Part shown: positions 11,679-22,643 of the stretch, piece by piece
Position numbering within the stretch: position 1 is the stretch's first letter
How the letters are laid out: every line of letters begins with the position of its first letter
Made by a program: the position numbers and the translations under genes
The notes under the pieces: model-generated
The model's input: the letters and a program-made list of their open reading frames with translations, nothing else
Told to the model about the DNA's origin: nothing
The model's database searches: none
NCBI GenBank assembly: GCA_024220505.1
Contig: JAKZZE010000013.1
Span: forward strand, 1,426,001 to 1,490,000
Source: Rhizopus arrhizus
Lineage: Eukaryota > Mucoromycota > Mucoromycetes > Mucorales > Rhizopodaceae
Reading direction: 5' to 3'
DNA length: 64,000 bases

Positions 11679-13308
11679 CAGTAGCGGACAAAACTGGTGC
11701 ACAAAACTTTTTTTCAGCTTTTAACTACCATTACCTGCTCATGGTAATTGCAATAGTCATGAAACTGTACTAGAAGGAGGATATACTAGTCATTGTAATT
11801 TATGTATGTTCTAAGCATGACATTGTTAAAACTGAGCGATAAGCGTGCTTTAAATTTATAAAATTTTATATTTTCTAAAAACCGCAAAAGTGGCTAAGAC
11901 CTTAGACTTTATATAATCATCTCATCTCTTGATATCATCGGATGTTCTTCTTTGCATATGCTAATAATATGCGTGTATATCATTTTCAATAAAAGAACCC
12001 GGCTCTTTAACTACTCTTTTCCAAAGATCATCGACCCTTTTTGATCTAGTGTCGTATCATCATACCTTTGCCATCAATTGCCACCTGGCATGCTTAAGCG
12101 GACTTAGGCCGGGATTAGTGGCGGCTAAACTTGTAGCACAGAAGCGCTGTTATCAAATATTAAGTTTGTGACATGCGTCGACTTGTGCCTTGTGTCATTG
12201 TCATACTGAAACGAGAGATTACGACGTTTTAGACCACTATACGCTAGGCGTTTGTGGTATGAAGTAAGCGAAATATATGTGTATATTTATGAGTTCATTA
12301 TACCATCATATACTTGACACACATATTCTGGTCCTCAATATCTAATACAGCCTTAAAACATAACAGAGCAGCCAGCATGCTTCATTGTTTGATCACCGTG
12401 AAAAAATCGCTCAGGTTGCTCGACTTGCTTTCAATATTAGTGTATACTATCTGCATCCATAATGTTCATATTTGTTTCATTGCTAAAGATAGCAGACTTC
12501 CAGCCCTCTATTGTATACAATGGCTTGTCGTGATACCACATCCATCGCTTTTTCCGGCTAATACAGCTGATGAAATTCTTCGATTCCTTACTTCCAGACT
12601 CAAAATCTAGCTTCCTACAGTGCCTTCAGACTGACAATTTGCTAATACTGTATCTTAAGGTCCTCAAAATGTGCTGAGCATCGGAAACTGTGTGTAACGG
12701 ACCTTGTCCAAGCTTTAGGTTGGTGATTGAGCTAGTAACTTTTCAGACTAAAAGCGGGAGACCTTCATGATCACAAGGCATTAAGTTTCTTTCTTCCCTC
12801 TTTCTCCTGTTGATTGTTCATTTAGAGATTCTTGTTATTCTAGAAATATCTGTTGTCGTACGAACTAAGTGTATTCGAGATCTCAGAGCTTCGTTTTTAC
12901 AGTTGCTTATTTTCTTAAACATATAAGGCTAGTACTTTGTTATAGTGAATAGGGTAAAAACAAAAGGGGGGATTCAATGGGAAATACAAAATAACTACGG
13001 TTTTATATATTTTTTAAGAGCTACTATAATTCACTAACATGCGGTGAAATCTGAAAGCAAACGGGAGAGATATGGGGAAAATTGAAAGAAGGCTAGACAA
13101 GCACCACATTTTTGGCGAAAATTGAAATATGCAAAAAATCACTAAAAATGACCTTATGCCTGGGGGATGTCCGGTACAGTTCCGGTTTACATAACATAAT
13201 GTATATTTTGGACTGTCTTTCAGATGGTATATGCCACAAAAGTCGCAGACATATGGCGGAGATACAATGTTGATTTTAATTTTTGTGCACCAGTTTTGTC
13301 CGCTACTG
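11679..13308. mobile_element. Non-autonomous Tc1/mariner-like element inserted in gag-pol
   Basis: This 1630-bp insertion is bounded by 28-bp inverted repeats starting CAGTAGCGGACAAAACTGGT and by a TA duplication on each side (11677-11678, 13309-13310). The TA target and CAGT-type end are diagnostic of the Tc1/mariner superfamily. I found no transposase frame inside; the longest open stretches are short and unrelated to DDE proteins, so it must be mobilised in trans. It sits between the RNase H and integrase parts of gag-pol. Excision leaving a single TA would restore the frame exactly (ACA TAT GCA). Confidence 0.85.
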
Positions 13309-14745
13309 TATGCAGTCACTTCTGCAACATCATCATCATCATCATCAAAACCATTATTGCATCGCGCTTTGCAATATGAAGATTATATCACACCTCCTCC
13401 TGAGGAAAGAAAAGATATAATATTGAAGGCTCACTTATTAGGGCATTACGGAATTAAAGCCATAGAACAAACCATTCATGGTGATAATCTCCATTGGACT
13501 AATCTACGTCAAGATATTCAGGATGTCATATCCAAGTGTCATGAGTGCAAAATGTTTAACATTGCCAAAACAGGTTATCATCCCCCTAGAAGTATCCTAC
13601 CTGACGGACCTCTAGATCATTGGGTTATGGACCTCGGCACTTTTAATATAACATCTACGAGCGGAAATAATTTCCTTCTTGTCATGGTTGATTTATTTTC
13701 TCGCTTTACTATCTTGAAAGCCATTCCTGATAAACAAGCTCTTACTATTGCCAAACAGCTTGTTGATATCTTCTGTACTTTCGGCTGGCCTAAGGTCATC
13801 GCTAGTGATAACGGAAAAGAGTTTACTGCTACCATCGTTACTGAACTTATTAATAACAGTGGTATCGATAAGAGAGTGTCTAACCCTTTTAATCCCCTTG
13901 GTAACTCAGTCAATGAAGCATTTGTAGGAATTGCTAAAAAGACTATCGTTAAACAGTTACAAGGAAGAAAAGAAGATTGGGATCTATATGTACCTGCAAC
14001 CCAATATGCTATGAATCTGAAATATTCCAGACTTCATAAGAGTAGACCATACACAGTAATCTTCAATAAAGTACCAAATGATATGAAAGATTATTCTCAT
14101 ATTAAACCCACTCTTAGAAGTGATGCTGTAGATTCTAAAGCAATAGAAAACAGACTTAAATATGCTACCGAAGTTGTTATCCCTGCTCTGGCTAAACGCA
14201 TTAAGGAAACTCAGGATGTAGACAATGCATATTTTATGAAAACAAACAAAATCGTTCATACACCGTTTCCACTCCATAGTGAAGTCATGATTAAAAATGT
14301 GAACAAGGAAAACAAAACTGATCCGCATTATGAAGGACCTTTTTACATAAGTGGAATGACAACTAATGGCAGTTACATATTAGTTGATAAACAAAATAAC
14401 CTCTTATCAAGAGATGTACCCACTTCACACTTAAAACTTATTGCATTACCCAGTAATAAAAGTGCAGAATCAATTAATGACCAACATTATGAGATTCAAG
14501 CAATTATACAACACAAAGGAACTCCAGGTAATTACCAGTATCTTGTTCATTGGAAAGGATACGATGATCCTACAGATTACACTTGGGAACCTACTTCTAG
14601 CTTCGATGATCGATCTTCAATTGAAACATATTGGGCTCGTCGTCAAGCAGGTAACAATACTGCTGTCTCAAAGAAAGCAAGACTACCTAAACGTACCGTT
14701 CCTACTCGTGATCATCACAGTAGAAGCAAGAGATCAAGACGTTAA
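13309..14745 (+). CDS. Chromovirus integrase with C-terminal chromodomain, 3' portion of gag-pol
   Basis: This is the downstream part of the interrupted polyprotein. It starts with a Ser-rich linker, then an integrase HHCC zinc-binding region (LLGHYG ... SKCHECKMF). The catalytic core shows D in VMDLGTF, D in ASDNGKEF and E in GNSVNEAF. The C-terminus carries a chromodomain (YLVHWKGYDDPTDYTWEP, at about residue 1600-1650 of the joined protein), followed by a basic tail rich in Arg/Lys. In chromoviruses this domain directs integration to marked chromatin. The frame opens without its own natural ATG because the real start is at 8053. A protein start upstream at 13231, inside the Tc1-like element, would be artefactual. 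Confidence 0.9.
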   Translation, partial: YAVTSATSSSSSSKPLLHRALQYEDYITPPPEERKDIILKAHLLGHYGIKAIEQTIHGDNLHWTNLRQDIQDVISKCHECKMFNIAKTGYHPPRSILPDGPLDHWVMDLGTFNITSTSGNNFLLVMVDLFSRFTILKAIPDKQALTIAKQLVDIFCTFGWPKVIASDNGKEFTATIVTELINNSGIDKRVSNPFNPLGNSVNEAFVGIAKKTIVKQLQGRKEDWDLYVPATQYAMNLKYSRLHKSRPYTVIFNKVPNDMKDYSHIKPTLRSDAVDSKAIENRLKYATEVVIPALAKRIKETQDVDNAYFMKTNKIVHTPFPLHSEVMIKNVNKENKTDPHYEGPFYISGMTTNGSYILVDKQNNLLSRDVPTSHLKLIALPSNKSAESINDQHYEIQAIIQHKGTPGNYQYLVHWKGYDDPTDYTWEPTSSFDDRSSIETYWARRQAGNNTAVSKKARLPKRTVPTRDHHSRSKRSRR

Positions 14746-14971
14746 ATTGTCTAAGTAGTTGACCGTCTTTTTCCCTAAGACAATTTTTCCTAAAGAAGGT
14801 TTTTTTACTATCAGGTTTTTATGACAACTTACTACTACGATCTATCCTCAATTATACTATGTCTATTTATCTACTCTATGATCATTACCGCACTTATTGT
14901 GTATGACCTTTGCTCATTTCTGAATCTTCACTTTTCCTTTTTACCGTTTGCTTCAAACTAGAAGGGGGCAA
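14746..14971 (+). promoter_or_regulatory. 3' untranslated internal region and polypurine tract
   Basis: This non-coding stretch lies between the gag-pol stop and the 3' LTR. The purine run GAAGGGGG at 14961-14968, three bases before the LTR, fits the polypurine tract that primes plus-strand DNA synthesis in LTR retrotransposons. Confidence 0.6.
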
Positions 14972-15394
14972 TGTTGTATCCACACAACTAGTAAAGTGAA
15001 CATTCATGGATAAACGAGAGATCTCCGCAATAGCCAACTTTGCCCTGTTGTCTCTATCGGTGTTCCCACGACTATATCGGAACCTGATTATAACAACGGC
15101 AGTTCAATCCAACTTTATTCGATAATTATCGTTAGATCAATAATTTATCTACTTCATTGTCCCTTGATTCGTCAAGAAGACAGCGGCTATTGATTATCTA
15201 CTATCTTTCCTCTATCTTCCCATCCTTCCCACATTATTCTTTTAACCGATCAATTGAAATAGCGGTAAAGATCCAGACATCCAAAAAGTATAAATAGCCT
15301 CAAATGTTTTTATTAATAAAGCAACATATAATCTTTAGTTTCACAACTATTGTCTTTTTAGTTTTTGTCTCTTATTTTAATACTTGGCAAAACA
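14972..15394 (+). repeat. 3' LTR of the chromovirus
   Basis: This is the 423-bp partner of the 5' LTR with the same TGTT...AACA ends, TATA box and AATAAA. It is followed at once by the CATTC target duplication (15395-15399). Confidence 0.93.
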
Positions 15395-15468
15395 CATTCA
15401 ATCACAGCTTTTGGCATCGTTAAACAGAAAAGCATATTGCTAAAAATTAACAGTGTGCAGAGTTTGCA

Positions 15469-15797
15469 CGATTATTTGCAGTGACAATAAAATAAACTTG
15501 AACTTGTCAGGAAAAGCTGTTCTTTATTTTTTACAAAACAATACAACTATTTATATGTTTTAATGATGATGTCCAGAAATCTCTCGAATTTTCTCAATTG
15601 TCCCAGATAGCGGGGTTGTAATGAGAACAGGGTCTCAGGGACATCAGGGTCTCAACTTTTGTTCGGCCCGCACATCACGTGCTGTCCGGACCGGGGAATT
15701 GGGTGAGGGCTTACGTCTTTTAGCTACGACAGGTTGATAATATGGTGAACATTGGTAAACTCGATTTGAAAAAAATATTTTTCACTGCAAATAATCG
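15469..15797. mobile_element. 329-bp MITE with 16-bp terminal inverted repeats
   Basis: It starts CGATTATTTGCAGTGA and ends with the exact reverse complement. No open frame is present. The same terminus occurs at 307-338 and near 20171, so it belongs to the family whose end stands upstream of the recombinase-like gene. I could not define a convincing target-site duplication. Confidence 0.65.
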
Positions 15798-15864
15798 TTC
15801 CAATTAGGTACCGGATTGCGCAGGATTGCTCTTCGTTTGGGTAACAAATTGCTACTTTTTTTCG

Positions 15865-18175
15865 TGAAAAAAATTAAATCTTGCTGTATTGATCATTTTC
15901 GAATTTTGAAAAAAGATTTAGATGCGAAAAAAATAAAGAAATTTAACGATGTTATTATTTTATTTGTAGGGTAAATATTCATGGAGTTATTCACATTTTT
16001 AAGGAAATGTTTTTTTTTACAAACGATCTTTTTTTGGAAAGCGTATTTCTCTCCATTGTTTAAAGACCGATATTTTCTTTTTTTTATTTTTGAGGGCAAA
16101 ATGCGGAAATCAAAAGCACCGTGCGATTATTTTGTACAGAAGAATACATATTAGGAAGGCAATCTGTGATCTTTAGCGTAGCTCATTAGCAATGTGTAAC
16201 AGAGCGTAACAAAATAGTTGCGTTTAGTAAAAAAAAAAAAAAAGAAGCTGAAAGATTAAAAGTAAAAAAAAAAAGACAAAGTTAAAGAAAAAGACTGAGT
16301 AAAAAAAAAAAAGAATATAGCAATAAAAGATTCCTTATTCAAATGAAAACAATAATTTAACAGCAAATATACTTTATAGAAATGCAAATGTTCTTGCATT
16401 ATAACAAAAGGATACGTGTATATTCTCAAAAGAATAAAAAGTAAAGAAGCTCTGCTCACATTTTGTTGCAAGGCAGTTATAATTAACAAATACAAGCACA
16501 ATTTTTTTGGTTTCAAGTAAAGAGATTACTTTATTATTTTTTATGACAAATAATACAAAAGAATATATGTTTTTAAGCTTATATTAGTTCATTACTTACT
16601 TTGTATTTGCAGATGGGTGTAATTTGCAATTAGCCATTAGCCATCAGCCATTAGAGATGTTAACATTGTCAACTTTCTTTATCAAAAAGGGCTTTTTAAC
16701 AACAAGCAGTAATATAAGTTTGATATTCTTATAGTTTTATCGTGTTAAAACGAAAAACTTTGCTCATGAGGCTCATTTTCATCATCCGAATGTGTCCCAT
16801 TAGGAATTCCTAATGTAAAAAAAAAAGACCGACATTAGACTTGGTTGCTATTATTTTTTTTTTATAAACTTACATATGATCAATACTTGAGCATTCTTTT
16901 TTATCTTTTGTACCTCTGTCATCTAGTGTATTTCATGAAACAAAATAAGGGAGAAAAAAAAAAGATATTGCTTTACTGCTATAATTTGTTAAGATACCGA
17001 CTTTTTTTTTTATTTCAAGTAAAAAATAAAATAAAATAATACCCTTCATGCTAAACATATTGCATTCAAGTAATAAACCTTGTTCAAGCAATGTATCAGT
17101 TATCGTTTGGGATACCATTAAATGTAAACTATATGAAAAGCAACAGTTTCTGATTTCTAATATAGATAGACAGTGAATAAGTGTAACATTGGTAAAATAA
17201 GGCTACAAAAAACGCACTTCTGTTTTTTTTTTTTTCTTTTTTTTTCTTCTCTTTTTATAAAAGGTAAGTTCTTAATATTATATATATTCTATTCCAGCTC
17301 TAATGGTGCTTTTACTGTAGTAAAGATGTATCGGCTGCTTTCTTTATGGTTTAAATGGTCTTTATAAAGTCTTTTTCCCAGGATTATCATTGCTTCTTCT
17401 TTTCCTTGTTGGTATAAGCTTGACTGGTGTCTTTTTTTCTTTTCTTTCTTTTTTTTTTTCATGGTCCATCTAAAGCAAGGTACTACTACTTTTACTACAT
17501 ACACTCAATAGCTAATAATTATTATAGATGCGTGCTGCTATTTTAGTCGTTTGTATACGCTTAGCTAGTTTTCTTCCCATGGTCTATCTAAAGAAAGGTA
17601 CTATTACTTTTACTACATATACACGATAGCTAATAATTGTCATAGATGAATGCTGCTTTGCTTTGGCCTCTTTCTGTTTCTTTCCTGGCTTTTACTTTGG
17701 TTCTTAAGTACTGATGTCTTTTCTTTTGCTTTGAGTGCCCAAGTCCTTGAATCCTTGTGTCTTTGAATTCTTGAGTTTGGCTTTTTTTTTTCTTTTTTCT
17801 TTTGAGAACTTTTTGAGTTCCACGAGACTAGTTGATGTATTTTTAGATTAGATGCTGCTGTTCTGGTGACATTAGGTAAGTCAAGTACACTTTTAAAACG
17901 CTACAAGCAAAGAAATATCATATTTTGTTATTATTATTTTATTTAAATAAAAAAAAAGCTATTTTTTATAAACAAAATCCCTATTTTTTTATGTGTATAA
18001 AGCAATATTTATTGCAATATGAATGGTCAATAAAGAAGTATATAAAGCTATATAAGTGGTTCATAAAGAAGTATATAATGCAATATGAGTGGTCAATAAA
18101 GAATTATATAAGGCAATATGAGTGGTTTATAAAAGAGTAAAAAGACAAATAAAGTAGTGTTTTACAAAGCGTGAT
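15865..18175 (+). mobile_element. Internal-deletion derivative of the Tnp2 element
   Basis: Positions ~15865-17010 match the left arm of the element at 395-1565 and ~17070-18175 match its right arm at 6190-7345. The two genes, about 4.6 kb, are missing. It keeps the exon-intron-like units (~17390-17660) and the 33-bp tandem array (~17998-18140). It is a classic non-autonomous derivative, presumably mobilised by the intact Tnp2 copy (inference). Confidence 0.75.
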
Positions 18176-18807
18176 TGGTTGCCAAGCACCATTAGATGTC
18201 AAATCGATAATCAACAAGAGCCACAACGTAACTGATGAAAGGTCCATCTTGCAAGATCAGTTAACGAAAAAGTCTCCCAACAGTCCCCTGTGTTGGCCAC
18301 AAACCTTGCACCATCACTTAACCAAAGGATAAACAATAACTTACAGGATTTGCGGCAGAGACAGTGTTAAGGATACATAAGATTATAGTCACTTTATTTT
18401 AGTAAAAGGAATCAGATATGATCCTAAATAGTATGTTGACATAACTTGGAATCATTTGTAACATTATTCCCAACACAGATCAATAAAATACTTTGATTAG
18501 ATTTTTATATTAAGCTTTATTCATATTAACTTCACATAGTCAAATAAGATGACATGGTTGTAATATAGTTTATTGATAATATGAGCATGTTGAATAAGGA
18601 ATGACGATTACTTACCGGATCATCATTAGTCATGAAAACATTTATCCTGACTGAGATATTATTGTTAACAATGATATCCAATCACGGAACTAAAAGTCTA
18701 TATTCATCCGTACCGTCTCCTTAAATAGTTATATCTGAAACCATCCCAATAGCATAATTGACAATACAAGCTAGGAACAGGCTAAACTAATAATTAGAAA
18801 TAGTAAT

Positions 18808-19521
18808 TGTTGCAGAACAGCGTCTGATCATAACGAACATTGAATAATCACAACTAAAAGAAGTATATTAAAATTGATAAAAGATAATAATTTAAATCTT
18901 TATTAAATAAAATATATTCTTCTTCTTTTTATATAAAACTATCACTATTAGATTCATTCTATAAAGTAAACATGAACAATAAATAAGTCATGACCTTTAT
19001 TATTCATCATTTCTGTAAATGAATAATAATGGATCAGGTACCTAGTCAACTTTGATCTGACTGGAGGCATTTCATATAAATATATCTTTCCTCTCAATGA
19101 AGACGGGACAATTCTCCCAGATCAGTTAAAGAACCATAAGATCTATAAAACAACGAATTAAAAATTTTCATAATCGATTCAGTGATCATTCTTCAATCAA
19201 ACATGTCAATTATTGGATCTACGCTCATAACTACTCATTTACCCGCCAACTGATAGAAGAATATAAATAGTAGACTTTGTAATGATTCCTTTTTAACAAT
19301 TAAGATTGTCTTAAATAAAGTTCAGTCTCAAAAAGTATTCTTTTGGTTTTATTGCTACCTTTAAATTACTTTACCAGAACATAACATTTTACTTTTTGAA
19401 TTCCAAACTTTATTGCAAATATGTCTACTACTCAAGAAAGATTGTCTTAAATAAAGTTCAGTCTCAAAAAGTATTCTTTGGTTTTATTTTTATTCCTGAA
19501 TTACTTTACCAGAACATAACA
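18808..19521 (+). mobile_element. LTR 'B' retroelement remnant with internal deletion
   Basis: It is bounded by TGTTGCAG...ACATAACA and a perfect GTAAT duplication (18803-18807 and 19522-19526). It holds a complete LTR (18808-19386, with TATA-like ATATAAATAG and AAATAAAG), then ~50 bp of internal sequence including ATGTCTACTACTCAAG, a likely gag start. The last ~84 bp of a second LTR (19438-19521) follow. Nearly all of the coding interior has been lost. Confidence 0.75.
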
Positions 19522-19555
19522 GTAATCATCTATTCTGTCAAATTGATTATAAATC

Positions 19556-19898
19556 TGTGAAGTGTTTTAAGTATTCAAAAATAAGATAAAGAACAATTAA
19601 CGAGACCGAACAATAGTTCTAAAGTCGAATACTTTTATTAAAGAAAGATTTCAAGGCTATTTATATTAGTTGAGCAAGACCTGAGATTAGATGACAAAAA
19701 TAGTTACGACCGATATGATTTGACATGTATAAGAAAAATTTTATAGACTGATGTTAATAATCAACTGTTGAGATGAAAGTGAAACTTGGCTGTTTAGGGC
19801 AGTGATAATTATCAGGTTCTATTCTTATTCAAACTCATTTGTAAAGATTTAGTCCAGAATGATAAGACTGTATCTTATTGACATGTCAAAACATGACA
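19556..19898 (-). repeat. Solo LTR 'C'
   Basis: It is an inverted copy of 35396-35734. In that orientation it starts TGTCATGTTTTGACATG, carries TATA-like AATATAAATAG and AATAAAAG, and ends CACTTCACA. It is inserted in LTR A between AAATC and ATCTGTCC, with a short 3-4 bp flank duplication. Confidence 0.65.
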
Positions 19899-20170
19899 AT
19901 CTGTCCTAATTCTTTATCCGTATCATGTCTATAAATACTCTCACTTTTTACATGTAGAATTTATTTTAATCTAATCATAGTTATCTTAACTTAATAAAGA
20001 GATACCAAGTTCTAACAGTATTTCTTTATCTTTGATTGCTATATTATATTTACCTAAAACTCCCCTTTCCTAAACAGACAGGAGGCTGTGCGACGATCAA
20101 TCTCTTACCCGATGACACACGATTGTAAATTATTTCGCAAGATTGATCATTAATTTGGTATCAAATTTGC

Positions 20171-20300
20171 ACTATTATTTGCAGTGTGTTAAATGCTGAT
20201 TGGCTACCATCTGGCAACTGAAGCGCTGATTGGCTACCATCCGGCAGCTATCTGGCAGTCATCTGGCATTCTATCTGGCAATTGTGGCAACATTGTCGTA
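20171..20300 (+). repeat. Terminal repeat plus subterminal repeats upstream of the recombinase-like gene
   Basis: It begins with TATTATTTGCAGTGTG, the terminus also seen at 307-338 and 15469. It is followed by copies of GCTGATTGGCTACCATC and variants of (C/A)TCTGGCAGTCATCTGGCA. The subterminal part matches, in inverse orientation, the 63-bp minisatellite at 34111-34494, and both end in CAATTGTGGCAACA or a close variant. This is probably the left end of the mobile unit that carries the gene at 21406-22643 (inference). Confidence 0.55.
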
Positions 20301-20435
20301 TCCCAACATACTTTAAAAATGATTCATATTCAATTTATAAGAAATCAGGGCGGTGAATACTTTACAAAGATTTATTACAGTCTTTTCTCTATTATTCGGT
20401 CATAACTAATTCCACTCCTTTAACTCAATAAAAGT

Positions 20436-21085
20436 TGTTAAGGATACATAAGATTATAGTCACTTTATTTTAGTAAAAGGAATCAGATATGATCCTAAAT
20501 AATATGTTGATATAACTTGGAATCATTTATAACATTATTCCCAACACAGATCAATAAAATACTTTGGTTAGATTTTTATATTAAGCTTTATTCATATTAA
20601 CTTCACATAGTCAAATAAGATGACATGGTTGTAATATAGTTTAGTGATAGTATGAGCATGTTGAATAAGGAATGACGATTAATTACCGGATCATCATTAG
20701 TCATGAAAACATTTATTCTGACTGAGATATTATTGTTAGCAATGATATCCAATCACGGAATTAAAGGTCTTTATATTCATCCGTACCGTCTCCTTAAATA
20801 GTCCTATGTCCAGAGTTATCTGAAACCATCCCAATAGCATAATTGACAATACAAGCTAGGAACAGGCTAAACTAATAATTAGAAATAGTAATCATCTATT
20901 CTGTCAAGTTGATTATAAATCTGTCCTAATTCTTTATCCGTATCATGTCTATAAATACTCTCACTTTTTACATGTAGAAAAACAAGAGTTATCTTAACTT
21001 AATAAAGAGATACCAAGTTCTAACAGTATTTCTTTATCTTTGATTGCTATATTATATTTTACCTAAAACTCCCCTTTCCTAAACA
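20436..21085 (+). repeat. Solo LTR 'A' (copy 2), 650 bp, uninterrupted
   Basis: It runs from TGTTAAGGATAC to CCTTTCCTAAACA with near-matching 5-bp flanks (AAAGT and CAAGT). It is the reference copy that reveals the insertions in the other two LTR A copies. It lies between the subterminal repeats and the recombinase-like gene, so it inserted after that unit formed (inference). Confidence 0.75.
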
Positions 21086-21405
21086 CAAGTTGTTTTAATA
21101 TAGCTCCTAATGCAATGAGACATAAATGAAAAATAAATAAATAAATAATTATAAACAGTCCACTTGCATAACCAGGAACAGGTCTTCATACTAAAATTTA
21201 TTCATGCTAGATCTACAGCTATAATTAATTAAAGTATCTTGAAAAGGATTTAATTGAATCTTCATGAAAAGAATATAAATACCAGATACAATAATATTAA
21301 ATAAAAATATAACTTTTTAAATCTCGTTGAATTTTATAGTCTTTTTTATTCTTTCAAGATAACACAAATATAACCAATTTTTTTTATTGCCAAGCAACGA
21401 TTATC
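21086..21405 (+). other. Upstream region of the recombinase-like gene
   Basis: It is AT-rich, with ATAAATAAATAAATAA at ~21141. No open frame is present. The last ~35 bases before the ATG are conserved in the inverted copy at 34070-34100, which marks the start of the shared gene unit. A TATA-like GAATATAAATACC lies ~130 bp upstream of the start codon. Confidence 0.5.
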
Positions 21406-22643
21406 ATGATTATAACACGAAATCAAGCAATATGTATGCTTTTTTATGTTGACTATTCTGTAGAAAATGCTAAAAAATGTGAAAAGAAAATTGAAGACCT
21501 TGGTGATTTTGAAATATGTTACACTGTTGATCCCAAACAGCCAATACTTGTTTCAAGACAGAGGATTCGTGGTGATCCATTGACACATCGCACATACTTG
21601 CGTTCTGGCGATATACCAAATGAAAGTTCAAAAAGAAAAAGGATTGAATTCCGTAAGCTATGATTATTCGTAATTTTTAATGGAAAAAAAAATTAATTCT
21701 CAACTCTTCTCTTGTAGAAACTGAAACCCAAGTGATTCAATTTATAAATGAAGTATACCTACCTGAAGAACCTCAGAATACCGATGTTTATGACATGAAA
21801 TTAGTATCTACCGTGGACATATATGATACGGTCAGAAAACATACAGCTATATTTGAAAATAAGTCCGTGTTATCTTTCTCAAGATGGTGTTCGAATGCTC
21901 GTTTATCATTCTTAAGAGCCCAGGAAGAACGAAAAAAACAATATTCGAGTAAGATCTTGTCATGTTATGGATGAGCAATTCCACGGTAAGCTCAAATATT
22001 GGTGTAATTAAAGTATTTTGTTAACCAATTTCTTGGTAGATGACATTAAATCAGCAATTTGCCAGTTTTTACCTTTGTATCAGGAGTCAATCAAGAATTT
22101 AAAGCGAAATGGGTTTGAAATAGTGGGATATGCTCGCAAGTCCCCTTCAAATGATAAAAATGAAAACAGGGTAAAACTTCTGCAGAAAATGGTGGACAAC
22201 TTACAAAATCGCTCCTTGGCAACCAAAATATATGTCTCTTTTTCTAGCTGCGCATCCACTCCTTTCAGCGAAAGAGATACCACAACCAATAAATCTATGA
22301 TTGAAAAATTAAGCAATGTGAGCGGAGATACACAAGGTAAGTCAAAATAGATGAAAACATAAGGTAGAGCTCACTCTATTAATTCGCTATAGATATGCTT
22401 CATTATTTACAATCTGCAGACCGTGACATCTGTTTGGTATCCATTGATTATGCGGGGCTTACGTCAAGATCACAAGAGCTAAAAAGGTTGATCGAAAACA
22501 ATGATAAGATAAAAAAAATTGCAATTGATACTTTTGCTTTGGACAATGAAATCCACCTATTTGACACAAAGCTTTTAGCATCTGATCCAACCCTTCTTAT
22601 CAAGTTTGATTGCCGAAAGAAGATTTTACAACGATCAAAATAA
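21406..22643 (+). CDS. Serine-recombinase-like protein, 4 exons, 341 aa
   Basis: Exons are 21406-21652, 21718-21948, 22040-22336 and 22393-22643, all GT-AG with consistent phases. The third exon encodes GYARKSPSNDKNENRV followed by LLQKMVDNL and ATKIYVS. This resembles the start of serine resolvases (Y-x-R-x-S with the nucleophilic Ser, then a Q/L-rich helix). The fourth exon has ICLVSIDYAGLTSR then SQELKRL, recalling the D-R-L-x-R segment. The first ~160 residues match nothing I recognise, and no helix-turn-helix is obvious. Known serine recombinases of the IS607 type have been reported in Mucorales genomes. Assigning this protein to them is inference, because the motif is diverged and the protein could be a domesticated or inactive relative. 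A 5' fragment of the same gene is repeated inverted at 33956-34100. Confidence 0.55.

Larger units (their letters stand above)
7555..15394 (+). mobile_element. Ty3/gypsy chromovirus LTR retrotransposon, full length, very young
   Basis: The element has 423-bp LTRs (7555-7977 and 14972-15394) with TGTT...AACA ends, a 5-bp target duplication CATTC on both sides (7550-7554 and 15395-15399), a polypurine tract before the 3' LTR, and one continuous gag-pol frame ending in a chromodomain. The LTRs differ by one base that I can find (T at 7579 versus G in the 3' copy). That implies very recent insertion, since LTRs are identical at integration. The only obvious damage is a Tc1-like insertion at 11679-13308. 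Removing that element and one TA restores an uninterrupted frame of 1686 codons. Confidence 0.92.
18365..20076 (+). repeat. Solo LTR 'A' (copy 1) disrupted by nested LTRs B and C
   Basis: It begins TGTTAAGGATACATAAGATT and ends CCCCTTTCCTAAACA, with a perfect 5-bp duplication GACAG on both sides (18360-18364 and 20077-20081). The uninterrupted version is the 650-bp copy at 20436-21085. Compared with that copy, this one has two insertions, at 18808-19521 (LTR B element) and 19556-19898 (LTR C). Confidence 0.8.

Noticed and set aside
12700..12775. tRNA-like fold inside the Tc1-like element
   Set aside because: The putative anticodon loop has six bases and no proper B-box is present, so a tRNA call is not supported.
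13231..13308. Upstream part of the 504-aa integrase frame as a native protein start
   Set aside because: These codons are the end of the inserted Tc1-like element. The native polyprotein start is at 8053.
17925..18140. 71-aa frame with 11-residue repeats
   Set aside because: It is an artefact of the 33-bp tandem repeat in the element arm.
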